A DNA stretch of 64,000 bases, taken from the NCBI GenBank assembly GCA_945910005.1, contig OX246745.1:10906436-10970435 (forward strand), given 5' to 3'. The first letter of the stretch is position 1. Each line of letters opens with the position of its first letter. Shown one piece after another: positions 37,212 through 49,511 of the stretch. Both the position numbers and the translations under genes were made by a program. Under the pieces are notes generated by a model, which worked only from the letters and a program-made list of their open reading frames with translations, had not been told where the DNA came from and did no database searches. Source of the stretch: Isoperla grammatica. Lineage: Eukaryota > Arthropoda > Insecta > Plecoptera > Perlodidae.

Positions 37212-39963
37212 ACTATGAATTCGGGCCTTAGTGTCAAGTTCCCTTTTAAAGTGGTTAATTTAAATAATTCGTGGACATTTATCACAAGCAAGCAAAATGA
37301 CTAAAATTTAAGAGTTCCGACAGCTAACCTCAAAAAATAACTTCACATGCTACCAGTTTACGACGAGACGTTGTCAAAGAGTCGCAAGCAATTGCAGCTC
37401 TGTGAGTAATTATGGAATGTGTTTCCGCGTTTTAGTTTCGTAGAACATGTAAAACACAGCCTAGATTCATAAGGAGACCAGCTAGATGATTTGGTTTCAA
37501 TAGTCTGTTTTACTACTTTTTCATTATTGATTGTATAAACAAAATCATCCACACGGATATTTGTTAAAGAGAAAATAGAACTTACAGCGTAGTATTAATA
37601 ATTAACGGTTCTAACGTCACACATTCTGCTCAAACTAATTTGTACGAGCAAAGCGAAATAATACGTAGATGTAACAGGAATTAACCCGTCATCTAGAAAT
37701 GTTGCGGGATCTCTTGTTTCTATTATAGAACTCAGTTGTTCTTGGCACCCCTGGATTCACACTGACAATGACGCCGATCTCTAACAATATTGTATGGAAT
37801 AGATATTCATTGAGTACGAGCGAGGTTAAGACCCTCCATGGATTCTGGCATGAATTATGACGGTGTTTACGTTAACGTTAAAGCAGTTATGCACATCAGT
37901 ATGTCAGTTTGGTTATTTTTGGGTCCATTAACTTGGCTTCCCCACCAAAGTAATCATAGATTTTTATTAGCCTCTATGTTTGCACAATTTTCCACAAGCA
38001 AAAAAGAACAAGTTTCGACAACTTCATGTTGGCGAGCTAAGTTAATGGTAGATCTACAAATTCCTATAAATATGTAATTCCGTATAATTTATCATCAGGA
38101 TGTTTGGGAAAATAACACTGTTTATACTATTTTTTTTGAAATATGCCAGAATATAATTCAGTACATACATTCGTGTCGCAAGAGCTTTAGATTCACACAA
38201 GTAGAATAGACGGGAGTGTAGAACTAACAAGCATTTAGCTGTTCTGTTACTTTGAAAGTGTTAATAATTCTCGTTATTAAAGTTATTCATGAATGAATGG
38301 CCAATTATTGGGATGAGTACCTCTTGCGTTAGCTGCTAGCGTAGAGGGAATCAAGCACTCTTGTGCCCATCTTATGGAAGTAATAGTGTGGTGCTACTTG
38401 GTAGTTCAATTATAGACAAATGTATATAGTTATCATCAATAATTCATATCTCTAATTGGAACGGTGCTATGTACTTGAATACGTAATTTTCCTAGATAGT
38501 GGAAGGCAAAGACACAATTAATTATGTATTGCAGCTTTCTTGTTTTAACTTTACTAACATTTGTATGAAGAAGTTTTCCATTTATTAAAATGAATGTGCA
38601 TGAGAAATAAGCAACGGTTTCTAGTGTAATGTTTTATTTGACATTGCACTCACGAAGTACGAAACATGAAGATTAACTTAGTTTATAAAGATCCTGCATT
38701 CTTGCTATACAAACGATTGACAGCGAAATATGTAGGTTTATGTAATACGGCCTACGACATAATAGTAAAAGCACTCCGATCACCTCAGTTCGCCATTTAA
38801 AGGAAATTTGCAATTCTGAATTATGTACTTCTTCTTCTTCTTTTTTTTTAACCTGATTGCGTTTCTCGATTCAAATCATATCAACAATTCAATGTTACGA
38901 TAAAGATGACGATTTAAGAAAGTTTTTCACTTCTTCTTTTGTCTTCATTTAAAGCATAGAAAGTGCGTGACCGATTCTGCGATTTTGCAACATGTTTTTT
39001 CTTATGTTTCCGGTAACAGTCAATATTATATTATATGGCTGATCCAACCAAAAGTTTCCCCTTCACACAAAGTCTATGACGGCTCGTGTAAGGGGGAGTT
39101 GAAAGGAGCCACCATAGAGTGCAGACCAGTGAAGCTCAGGCCGAGGTGAACTTAAGCTGTAGAAAGCAGGAAAGAAACATCTTGTCACGGGCTGACATTC
39201 GTCTGAATTCACTCACGCTGTAATATTACCCAGAGGATGTATATGTAAATATACTCACACTACCGTTGCTTGGCATTTGCCGAATACCGGAGATCGAGCG
39301 AAATGGTACTTCTACTGCGAAAAATTACCGTTTTTAGTCATCTGTCAAGAACGTTACAGAATATCACAAAGCAAGCAACACCTGGGCTTGATATCGTAAG
39401 AAATACAGGCTATCTTACACGTTTTGGAATTGGTCCGGTTATTGTTTTGGATTTTTCTCTATTACAAAGTGATACAGAAATAACTACTTGGCTTTAATAT
39501 TAAAAATGTTTTTTGTGCAGACTTTCATTGTGAGTTGCTGCGTTTAACTTTTGAGTAATATAGTAATGTTATATTATTATTACTTTTTTGTTATGATTAA
39601 TACTCTATTGATACTGATTTATTCTTCGTGTAAATGTTGAGTCGTAACTCGTTGTTTTCTTAAATAATATGTGCGTTGAAAAATACTTCAATATAATAAT
39701 GCTAATTTATTCCTCCTCTTGTTTGTTTTTGTGATTCTTGTTAAAATTAATTTTAATTCAATCTGGCAGCAAACACATTTCCACTAATTTTGAAATGTAT
39801 TTTGTCTCACTTCACGAAACAAATATTGTTCAAAACAACTTCCATGGATTTCGAAAACATTACCGAAAATAGAACGGACTGACATTGTTGACAGTTTTAA
39901 CGAATAATTGGATTTCGTGAGTTTAAAAACATCACTTGCAGCACATTGTTAAAACCACATCTA
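37212..39963. other. AT-rich spacer
   Basis: No gene is supported. Frames at 37838-38077, 38967-39149 and 39270-39497 are short, lack domains and show no splice consensus that joins them. Confidence 0.45.
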
Positions 39964-39969
39964 TATAAA
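39964..39969 (+). promoter_or_regulatory. TATA box upstream of a small candidate gene
   Basis: TATAAA lies 37 bp before the ATG at 40001. Transcription would begin close to 39994, leaving a very short leader. TATA words are common in AT-rich DNA, so this matters only together with the exon signals downstream. Confidence 0.3.
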
Positions 39970-40000
39970 CTTCCAATCTACAATAACAAAAACGCTCGAA

Positions 40001-40221
40001 ATGAGCTCGCTCGCGTTGCATATCCCCAAGTTTGCAGTGGTGAAGAAGATCACAAAAGAGAAGTTTGTTAGGTATGTATATCATGTTATCTATCTTGAAA
40101 TCATTGTACCGTTAACATGGAGCTGATACACAGCTCAGCTTTTCTTGTTCTTCACATCAGCTCCCGTCATCTCGATGTTCAACCTCATCTCTCTTCCGCG
40201 GAACAAGAATTTCCATCTTGA
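40001..40221 (+). CDS. Candidate two-exon small gene, unrecognised
   Basis: Exon 1 (40001-40071) runs from ATG for 23 codons plus two bases to a consensus donor, AG|GTATGT. The product begins MSSLALHIPKF and has a lysine-rich end. After an 89-bp intron, a strong acceptor (TTTCTTGTTCTTCACATCAG, ending 40160) opens exon 2, which continues the frame for about 20 codons to TGA at 40219-40221, giving about 43 residues. A TATA box precedes it and AATAAA follows at 40344-40349. Exon 2 also has a longer alternative frame, which starts at a TTG codon at 40145 and ends at 40348, that does not join exon 1 in phase, so it could instead be the real coding frame with exon 1 untranslated. No family is recognised. 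The gene structure is inference from signals alone. Confidence 0.3.
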
Positions 40222-40343
40222 AGGAATAATCCCCTGCGTCTCATACGAGGAGATGAATAGTCATCTGACGCAGCGGAACAGGGGTGGCCGAGCGGACATC
40301 ATTCAACGGTTTACTGGCCATGCGCATTGGGAACAACGATGCC

Positions 40344-40349
40344 AATAAA
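40344..40349 (+). terminator. AATAAA polyadenylation signal candidate
   Basis: AATAAA lies 123 bp beyond the candidate stop at 40219-40221, right at the left border of a MITE-like element. If the small gene is real, the element may supply or abut its 3' end. Confidence 0.3.
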
Positions 40350-40542
40350 GCTCCGTCCACAATTGTCGGTATCGGGATTGCAATCGCAATAAGCAAATCG
40401 TGAAAAATTTGAACTTACATGGTTCTTATGGTGCTGTTCACAATAAAGTCGTAATGTCGTAATGATTTAGCATGAGAAATTGTGAGTGCGATCCCGAACC
40501 CGATTACGATCACGATGCCGAAAATTGTATGGTCGGACCTTA
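40349..40542. mobile_element. Hairpin MITE-like element
   Basis: The left end AGCTCCGTCCACAATTGTCG, then GTATCGGGATTGCAATC, pairs with the right end GATTACGATCACGATGCCG, then AAAATTGTATGGTCGGACCT, with mismatches. Total length is about 194 bp and there is no coding capacity. It lies just after the candidate small gene. Confidence 0.65.
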
Positions 40543-41676
40543 AAATCACTGCTGTGACTGAGATAACATTTTGTTTTGTTTTACATTATTTTAGCAATAT
40601 ATGTTTTCATGATTATCTGTATCGGTATATAATAAAGTTCATTTTCGTTGTCTTTTCAAGATTTCAGATAAAAACAAATAGAATTAAAAAATTAAATTAA
40701 TTATTGTCTACCCACTCATTTACATGAACTGATTTCCAGTGGGGCCCATTTATACAATTTACTATGTGCTTTGTTGCTATATGACAGCTACAAAGTCACC
40801 GTTTACATGTTCACCAGTATGCTAATTAAATACGAACATTTGAAAACGGAAACACTTATGTGAACAAAGAAACATTCATAACAAAGAGACCACTACATTC
40901 TCTAGGGGATGAGTTAGTTATAGTAGTTTGCTTTGTGACAATTTCAAATCATTTTAGAGTAATTTTTATAGACAAAAATCTGTGGTTTACAGCCCTAATA
41001 AAACTGTGGATATTTACCTCCATAAAGTGGACGGAATATTCGAATTGGAAACATACGATTGGCAATATAACGTGTAGTTGGATAAAGGATATAAAGTCCT
41101 CCGCTAAAAGTAAGTGTAAACTACGGCTATAAAGAACAGTTCAGACCCAATAAAAACTAAAACTTGTGCAAGAGTGTCCTCAAGTTAATATTTACTGGGC
41201 TACCTTTACATCTTCCTGGCATGCGTGATTTATTTTATTGTAACGAATACGAAACTGTGAAAAGAATAATGTAATTCAATCAGTTCGAATTGTATGCAGG
41301 TATAATAAAGAAAGTTATATACAAAAAAAAACATGAGAGGATGAAGACAACAATAAATTGAAAATATTTCTCCTATCGATATTATCACGAATTGTTTTCG
41401 AACGGGCCCGTTTTTATCTTCCATTTTCAGGTGCGAACAATAAACTAAGGCATTCATAATAAAGCGAGATGGGTTATTCTTTCCAAATTTATAAACAAGG
41501 ACACGCTTTATAATTTCGGTATACTAAAGAATTAACAGAGTAAAGAAGATCCTCCCTCATAATTTATGGATCTAAACTTTCAGTCAATTAAACCCAACAT
41601 TTACCATTTCATTAACGTTAAAAAGTGTCAACACTCTTAATACTTGGGATTAAAAGTCTAAAGACTTTCATAAAAC
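40543..41676. other. AT-rich spacer
   Basis: Open frames at 40860-41132 and 41230-41457 are short, with AT-rich codons and no recognised domain. Confidence 0.45.
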
Positions 41677-41883
41677 ATGTTACCCTTGATTTGCATGTTA
41701 GCTGTTGGCTTGGCTGCGGTCTTAGCAGCGAGAGGTGGGTTTGGTGCGGTAGCGAGTATCAGGGGTGCAGGAGGTCATAGCTACCCTCGCTCCACAACTA
41801 ATATCACTATCACCAGCATCAGAGCTGTAACAAGTAGACTGTTCTTGGCGGTTCTCTTCAATAATACTGTCAATATTCATTGA
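41677..41883 (+). CDS. Possible secreted peptide ORF, unrecognised
   Basis: A 68-codon ORF starts at ATG with A at -3. Residues 1-17 (MLPLICMLAVGLAAVLA) look like a signal peptide, with a small-residue cleavage site before ARGGFG. The remainder is Gly-, Ser- and Thr-rich, with N-glycosylation sequons of the NIT and NNT type. The first 100 bp or so are GC-richer than the flanks. No cysteine pattern, dibasic processing site or known family is seen, no splice sites are obvious, and no promoter is recognised. A random frame cannot be excluded. Confidence 0.2.
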   Translation: MLPLICMLAVGLAAVLAARGGFGAVASIRGAGGHSYPRSTTNITITSIRAVTSRLFLAVLFNNTVNIH

Positions 41884-42078
41884 TCTACAGTTGACATATT
41901 GAAACTAAAATGGAATCAATTGTACTCGAACCCTAATAACTGGTCCCTCGTTTTGTACATGATTTTATACCTAGTATCAAGTTTTTAGTCCTTTGTTTGG
42001 GAGTGTTTCGCGCCACCTATAAGATTAATTGTAAAATTTTATATATGTACATTTGTAAACCCTCCCCCACTCTATACT
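41884..42078. other. Short spacer
   Basis: AT-rich sequence without features. Confidence 0.4.
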
Positions 42079-42150
42079 CCACACGCCACACGCCACACGC
42101 CACACGCGCCACACTCCACACTCCACACTCCACACTCCACCCACTCCACT
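42079..42150. repeat. 7-bp CCACACK minisatellite
   Basis: CCACACG units change to CCACACT units about half-way along, followed by CCACTCC variants. The reverse frames over it repeat Val-Glu-Cys-Gly-Val-Trp-like runs and are artefacts. Confidence 0.9.
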
Positions 42151-43119
42151 TACCATAGCACGGTGAGTGGGCGTCGCATTTAGCGACCGAAATGCTTCCA
42201 TTTGAAACACTTGATTCTCTACGGAGGCCCCGCTTGAAGATAACCGTCACTTATCTCAATAAACATAACATCATGTTAAATGTGCTTGTCTTAGTGAGAT
42301 CCTTTGGTGGGTTAACTACTGAAGTTGGGCTTTGCATAATTATTACACTTCTGATATTAAAACAAACGGATGTCCTTAAATTCTCTTAATATTTCCCAAA
42401 TCGTCTTACGCAGCTGTTAGAAGTTTTGCAATGTTCATAATCAACTTTAAATGTCTCCCGAAACGTTTTTGAAAGCCGTTTTTACCCCAAATAATATCTG
42501 CATATACACATTGATAAAAAGGTTCCACCGTTTTCATTCAAACAATTCAACGGCCAGTGTAATGAAGGGGGGGGGGGAAGGGGGGGGAGTTTTCTTCAAT
42601 ACGCACAAACACACAACCATATTTTTCTTGTGCGCGTTCGAACATTTCATAATGACGAAGCTCAAATTTGTGTATAGTCGAATACACTAAAGTTGTTTTG
42701 GTGTTTTTTAATTGTGCACACCAACATTCTGTACATCACGAATCATTGGACAATTCTAATAGGCCAACCGAAAACGCAAAACCTGACGCAACTATCAATA
42801 TACATTCTCAAAATACAAATCAAGTGAACTATGCTTAAAAATGAGAGCGTTGTAAAATTGAAAACATTATTTTGTGGACACAATATTTTATACTTGCGCT
42901 CTAGATACGCAATTGAGTATTATGCAGTATAAATAAATACCCAACCGAATGCGCACAACATTGAATCTTACTTCAGTAATGTTATAGATTCACCTTCGGC
43001 GAAATAGCAGCACTATGGCCGTTGCGAATCTTGGAAACGCTATCGACCAAAAAAAGTAAATCACATTTTATAGTTTACACGTTCATAAGCGTCGTGTTAT
43101 TTCCCACGCTTGAAGGAGC
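42151..43119. other. Spacer with G-runs
   Basis: G-runs lie at about 42566-42588. A 14-codon frame beginning at ATGGCCGTT (43015) stops soon after and could be a first exon fragment, but there is no supporting second exon. Confidence 0.4.
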
Positions 43120-43170
43120 GAAGATGACATGGGACACGCTTGGGCGGACCGGGGTTCAATCTCCACTCTC
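43120..43170 (+). mobile_element. Weak SINE fragment (B box)
   Basis: GGGGTTCAATCTCC is close to the Pol III B box. Upstream, GATGACATGGGACACG is only distantly A-box-like. Probably a decayed SINE head. Confidence 0.3.
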
Positions 43171-46100
43171 TCTTAGACCTTAGAAGACCCAGCTCCCTCG
43201 CCAGTCACACCCTGCACATTTGTGTCGGACTTCAGGCTTGCACGAAAAGGAAAAGATTGATTATGTTTGAAAACTTTAAAATCCACGAATAATTTCAATA
43301 ATACAACAAAAGCTAAACAAAATAATCGAAACATAAAAATGATTTGTTATAATTGAATTCTTAAACCGTATCTAAAGCGGTTTTCTCACAGTCAAAATTA
43401 CCGCGTATAACTATTTCAATATAATATTTAATTCAATAATTAGGCCCAACAACAGTCTAAATGTAGATTTTTGATGAAAAAGTTGGATGCAATTTATTGA
43501 GCTCAATTTTTATTTAAACAATTTAGTTTGGGACACGCTCTACTATCTTTGCTTATTATGTTGAAGCAAACGGACCAATCCCATGAGACAGCCGACTGGG
43601 CGACTGAACTAGAAAGTGACGGCAGTGTTTAAATGTACTGATGGCGGTTGGCGGTGCCAGTGAGCCACCTTAAACTAGATCGACGAAAATGGAACGCTTC
43701 CACTTAAATTGATAACGATTATTTTATAGACTGTGTTTGTAGCTAATATATTATATAGTGAGGCATTATCAAAGTCTGCTGAGCCCCTAGACTCACCCAA
43801 ATATGTGGGAAAGTATTTATGTATAAATCCATCGCAAAAGAGTTGTAAGGTGACAGATGGATAAACATTAAATGAGCTTTTCTCCATGACTACAATGTGT
43901 AGCTCATGCCTGCGTGACACACAGCAATCTGCTGCAAACATATTGAGCTATTATTACCTTTGGACATGTTTTAACTGGAGTTTCATTCTTTTACGTCGTT
44001 TTCCCTTACGGTTTATAATTCTCTGCTCTTTCCTGGTCGTCCACAACAAAGAATTAATAAAAAACAAGCATGTCAAAAGCTAGCCAGTTAATTAATAAAG
44101 GCCGATGGAGATATATCTCCCTATAGGGAAAGCGAGAGCGAGCGAGATGGATTCCGCACGGTTTGAAAGAGTTGTTGACGGAAGAACTCGTGGTAAAGGC
44201 ACGTCGCGTTAACTTGCAAGGTTGTGTCGTCATAATGTTATAGTGAAGTGACGTACGTGACAATTACCAACCTAAATCTCTATCAACCTCGTTTTCGGCG
44301 GTATTGTAGTGATACTGTCAGCGCGTCTGTTGCCAGACGTGGCCTAGGCACATTCCAAACGAGGCTACACAATTTATCAATAACACGCAGATACTTTGAG
44401 ATACCGCTGTGCCTCCTTCACATTAGGGATTAGACCGGTGGTTACCGCGTGAAGTGTCCTGGTCAAGGGCGACTATATAGTACACGTTTGTCACTTCGAA
44501 CGTGCTTGGAAGCGGGAGAAACCGCAGAAAAACACCTGTTCCAAGATCACATCAAAGCGCATTAAGTGAAGAGCATGTCATACCGTGGCATCGAATAAAA
44601 ATGTAGCAATATCCAACATTTCAACGAGATTTCCCGCTACATAGATACGGGATTTTACTTGCACGGAGATGAAAACTCGCTTTATCCATTTCCGTAGCTT
44701 TATGGGATGTATATCTTTTAATGTTTATTTTTGAGACACCGCTTTACTTCGAATTCAACTACCTCTCGTAGTTTGTGATTTAACAGTTTCCTCCATCATA
44801 CCATGTTTCGGAAGACATAGGCTCAGCTATAGCATATGTATTAGCTGATATGTATGTAGCTGATTGTGAGATTATTATGTTTATTTGATGCACATGATGA
44901 TAATAACGACAGAAGTTATAATTATAAGTAATACAGTAAGTGTATAAGTAAGTTAATTGATATTGATCACAATGAGGCGAATCTGGGCTTAAGTTAAGTC
45001 CAAGCTTAGCCGCATTCGTTGTACGCGACAAAAGGAGGGATTTAAGCCCATGTGACAGCAAACATTATTCTAACATTCAATCACATCGACATTGAAAACT
45101 TACGATCATTACCTGCCTAACAAATAACAATGTCGCTTTGTAAGTGTTGGATATGTGAAAATATAATAAAAAAGAATTTCCAGTTTTCGGATACTAACGA
45201 AACACCTTATTATTTGGTAAGATAAGGTTAGGTTCCCCCCAAATGTCCCATCTCACATGTGACTGATTGGTTGATTGGTTGATTGAAGGAAAAATGTATT
45301 ATCAAAGTATTGATAATGATGTACTTAAAACCGCAAACATGTACTGAAATCATGATAACGTTTCAAGACGCCTATAAATATCGATAATTGCGAGACCGAG
45401 CCCATTTTAAACACAATTCATTCTTGTTCGTCTTGTTCACTGGTTTACAGCACGCAATGCAACCATAATTGTTTTCTTCCTGAGACCAGAGGTCGAAGGT
45501 GGCGAGAGGTATCAATGTACACGACATTCAACAATCACGAAAAATACTTATTTTGTTTTACTCAATGAATGACTGTGGCTTCTGTGTTTATTTTCAACGC
45601 GCTAAGTTTTTTAATATTTTTAAGACACTTTTTATTCATAGCTCGAGTCATTGTCACTTGTATGAATGTAAATAATCCCATTTTGGGTGTGTTAGTAACT
45701 ATTGAAGGAAAGGGAAGGTGGTAGTAGAACTACTTGCCAGTCAAGGAAGTGGAGACCTAGAAGCCTAGAGGCCAGCTGGCAGTGGGGGAGTGCGCTGCTT
45801 ATTGACGCTATTTGTCTCCGACACGCAACTGTCTGGCACTCATATCACCACTTAGCAAATGAAGCCCCCTAATCATAAGTGCACGCCAGATTATTAGTTT
45901 AAAGAAAGGAAAGGTTTCCTCGAAATAAGAAAAACCCGGCGTGTATGATTGTAGTGGCCCTAATTGTTTTTCCTCTTAATTGATTCCTCACTGGTTTAAA
46001 AAAGTAGACAATTCATCAAATATATCAAAAGTTTGGCAACAATGGAATAAACTTCTAGTCAGTTTCGTAGTTGTAGACATGTGCCTTGTGAAATATATCA

Positions 46101-46434
46101 TATGGATGGTTAAAGATTGAATCTTTAATCGATGTTGTAATGTAATTAATCTTTTTATTTTAAATTAATCACGTTATAATGTAAGCATACTATTCGGAAC
46201 TAATTATGGTGTATTTTGGCGTTTTAAATTACTGACGTGATTGGGATTATTTGTAATATTTTTAATATCCTATATCTGCTAGAAAACATTGAATCCATTG
46301 GATACAAATTGTACCACGCTCAACTATAAACATTTAATTATACAGACGTTTAATAATACCGAAGATTAATTTTAAAACGGCCAAAATTTTGGTTTGGTCA
46401 GTTGGCACTCGTCATTGCATCATCAAGCATCCGC
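43171..46434. other. AT-rich spacer
   Basis: Short frames at 43675-43941, 43886-44083, 44054-44263, 44248-44433 and 44780-45061 have no domain or splice support. A triple TGATTGG-like repeat with 8-bp spacing lies at 45262-45284. A GC-balanced patch at 45700-45860 is unrecognised. Confidence 0.45.
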
Positions 46435-46629
46435 ACTATAGTGTATTGCAATGAATCTGTGGTCCTAGGATCCCACCCACCTTCCCCTACTTCACTTTAT
46501 ACCTCGAATCGCCGGCTCGAGCCAGGTACCCCTCGCGGCTGTCTCGCGCCGGCGATTCGTGGTATGGAGTGAAGTAGGGGAAGGTGAGCGGGATCCTAGG
46601 ACCACAGATTCATTGCAATACACTATAGT
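46435..46629. mobile_element. 195-bp near-perfect palindromic foldback element
   Basis: The left arm ACTATAGTGTATTGCAATG, then AATCTGTGGTCCTAGGATCC, and so on to CGAATCGCCGGC matches the right arm in reverse with only a handful of mismatches over about 80 bp. The loop of about 35 bp contains CGAGCCAGGTACCCCTCGCG. The outermost ACTATAGT is itself palindromic, so a TA or TATA target duplication cannot be separated from the terminal repeat. High arm identity implies recent origin or arm conversion. Confidence 0.85.
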
Positions 46630-47154
46630 ATAGCTTGAAATCATTCACCGTCTATATTAACAATTAACATCAATACTATACCGGCGTCACTCAAAACGAA
46701 ATAATGAATAATTTCTTGTTAAATTTCCATACGCATTATTTAGTACCTTTATTCATCGAGTAAAGTATCCCTGGAAACTTGAGGACCAAGTTTTGCTCTA
46801 GCATTCCAAGGTTCTATTTCATTTTCAGACCTTTGAAGAGACTTTTGGAGTAAGTGGCTTCGACTGATCAGAGGAAAAGGGCGGCAGCCAATTCGGCTAC
46901 ACAGTATCAACGATCTAACCATCCAGTTTACACACACTTTGATTTAAAGAAATTACTTTTGTTTAGAAAGAATTAATGTTAAGTTAAGAAAGTAAATTAA
47001 TGTTAATGTTAAGACAGAAGAAATAATTTGCTTAACAGAGTTTCTAAAATACATTCATCTTCAGTACTACAGTTCATTTACAGTAATATTTAATATACGA
47101 AAACGACTGCAAAGGTCGTTCATAATCAAAAACTAGATACAGTTGTTGTATTTA
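46630..47154. other. AT-rich spacer
   Basis: No features are recognised between the two inverted-repeat elements. Confidence 0.45.
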
Positions 47155-47562
47155 AAGGCCGATTCACAATTGAAATAAGTGTTGCAATAAGAAACAGTGA
47201 ACAGTGAACAGTAACATAGGAAAATAACAAGCAACTGGTTCACAACCGACGACTAGTTGCTTATTTTAGTAGTCAAAGCACTTACTACCATTGACTATAA
47301 CAGCAAAATATCCGGTGCCACTGTTTTTATTTTGATTTCCATAGTTGACTTTCTAGTATGGCTCAACTGCGTTCTGATTGGTTCGTCATTAAGGTGCATC
47401 ATGGGAAGTTGAAATAAGATATGGAATCGATTCATTTCGCATGAGTATTTCAATCCACTGTGACGGATGTGAACCACAGCATTGTTATTGTATGTTCCAA
47501 TTCGCTAAAACCTTATTGCTTTTTCACTAAACCAACTCTTATTTTAATTGTGAACCACGCTT
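47155..47562. mobile_element. MITE-like element of about 408 bp with TIRs
   Basis: The left end AAAGGCCGATTCACAATTGA, then AATAAG, pairs with the right end CTTATTTTAATTGTGAACCA, then CGCTT. A nested stem (AAGCAACT/AGTTGCTT) lies at about 47230-47263. TGATTGG occurs at 47375-47381. The reverse frame at 47295-47477 is unlikely to be a transposase, since it is too short and carries no DDE motif. Confidence 0.6.
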
Positions 47563-48158
47563 AGTGGCTAGACAATGTAAGTCACACAACTATGCGTAGT
47601 GTCACGTAGAGAGGCGAGGAAGCTTTACACGGGCTTATATATGTATATACATACAACGTGAGTAGTTATGACACATTCCGCAAATTGGTAGCCAAAGTGA
47701 TAGAAGATGTATCGATATGGATATAGGTTACGTGTCTAGTCATACTCTGAAAAGACTTTAGGTCGAATATCCCAGTTTTTTTTTTTTTTAGTAAATTTAC
47801 TTCAAAAGTAGGTGTGAATATTAATGTTTGTGTTTAGTAAACCATCTGGTCAATTTAAATTAAAGGGCAGACAACCTTGGATTTCTGGTCACAGAAGTTT
47901 TCGCCCCCTTTCAACTCTCAAATACACAGTATAATTGTAAATCATAGTGAGCTCATTTCAATCTATAATTGCGATACATTGCATTAATTGGCTTCCATGG
48001 TTATTTTTCTCAATTATTTTCTGTTCCTATAGGTACTTCTATCATTGACAGAACAGTGCAGCCCAATTACGCTGTTTAATTACGAAGATATGTAACCAAG
48101 GAAGTCACAGCTACCTTCATTTCAGCGTAGCCTTACCGAGGAGAGAATGTGTTCCTTG
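47563..48158. other. AT-rich spacer
   Basis: No features apart from a T-run at 47778-47789. Confidence 0.45.
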
Positions 48159-48195
48159 TCCGTAGCCCAGTGGCAGAGGTATAAGCTCTAAATTA
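48159..48195 (+). mobile_element. SINE head fragment (A box only)
   Basis: TAGCCCAGTGGCAGAGGTAT is a good A box, but no B box follows at a proper distance. Truncated SINE or tRNA relic. Confidence 0.35.
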
Positions 48196-49259
48196 ACGGC
48201 GCAAAACCAAAGGAAAATCTGTAGCGGAACCGGTAACAATCCATACGTACTATACCATGGTTGCTACCAATTACCAGCGAGCTACGAGCAATTAATGTTA
48301 GGATTAGCGCCGACCAAGTTTAATGAATTTAAACGAATTATGGTAATAAAGAAAATACATAGGTATAAGCGTATAAGCTTTGCCCCCTACAAACATACCC
48401 CCCTCCCCCTTCAAAAATAAAAACACGTAGCGTTGCTCGATGTTCGAGAGGCTGATTTATCAGGGTATTGACAAATATATAGCGCCAAGACAGGATCCAT
48501 GGTGGTAATATTGAAAATTAAAAATTATATATTGTAAATAGTAAAAAAAAAGAGGCAAAGGAACTGTACTACCAAACAAGGAAAGCGAGGAGCGAGCTGT
48601 ACTGTCAATTAATAAGGCAAATTAACTGAACTGTCAAATGAGACAAGTGATTCATTCCATAGCTATCAAAAATACATACATCGTTACTGTTACAAAAACA
48701 AAAAACACAGGGAGGTTAGCTTTGTTTACATGTTAAATTGTATGATTAGGACATTAATATTTACGTGACTAAATGAACATTTCCTCATTAAAAGAGCATT
48801 CGGTTAACTTCGCTTTGTACACAATAGAAATGTAAACAAGAATATGACAATGACAGAACAGTTGCTTTGTTTGTTCACTCATTCCGTTTTGTTGAGCAAG
48901 CAACAAGTTAATAATTAATCGCTGATTGACGAGTTAAGGAAGGTGTTTTTGATGTCACCAGATCCTCGAGGGGTGTGCTAGCTAAACGTACGACACAGTG
49001 GCAGCTTCGGTCGATACTCGATTGAAACTTTCGCTGCCTATTGAATACATCAAGGAAACCTATAACACTAAATAAAACACCTTTAGCACACCATCAGAAA
49101 TTTTCATTTTGTCGGAGGTAAAAGCGTTTTGTGTTGTGAGTGGTTTTCGCTCACCGATGTTTGACACGGCCCAATTCAGAACGACTTTCCTTTATCAAAT
49201 TGATATTGAGGTTGATGTTAATCAACTAGTTTGAACGTGCTTGGTTACGTCGTATCTAG
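48196..49259. other. AT-rich spacer
   Basis: A C-rich run at 48394-48410 is the only local feature. Confidence 0.4.
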
Positions 49260-49287
49260 TTGTCAGGGTTTTCATTTTGTTTGGAGG

Positions 49288-49511
49288 AAATGGGCCGAAT
49301 GTTATCGTGCGTTCAATATGAGAGATGTTGCAACCCTGTGGTGGAAAATGATGGTTCGGTGACGTATTGCGTGGCAAGATTGGCAACACACACAAAATAC
49401 CACCTGCAGAAGAAACTCGGCTATTGGTTCGCGGATTTCGACTGTTTCCCTTTAGTTAACCAACTTCGACGAACTAACCCGATTTATTGGGTTAGCTCCA
49501 AATTGTTTTAA
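49288..49511 (+). CDS. Unrecognised ORF, low support
   Basis: From the ATG at 49288 a frame of about 74 codons runs to TAA at 49509-49511 in DNA less AT-rich than its flanks. The translation holds several cysteines and aromatic residues but no domain I know. A second frame (49529-49726) follows in a different phase. The stretch 49250-49870 could hold an exon or untranslated region, but no consensus donor or acceptor joins the two frames in phase. Confidence 0.15.

Noticed and set aside
43015..43059. Short frame MAVANLGNAIDQKK as a possible first exon
   Set aside because: Only 14 codons, no promoter signal and no matching downstream exon in the vicinity.
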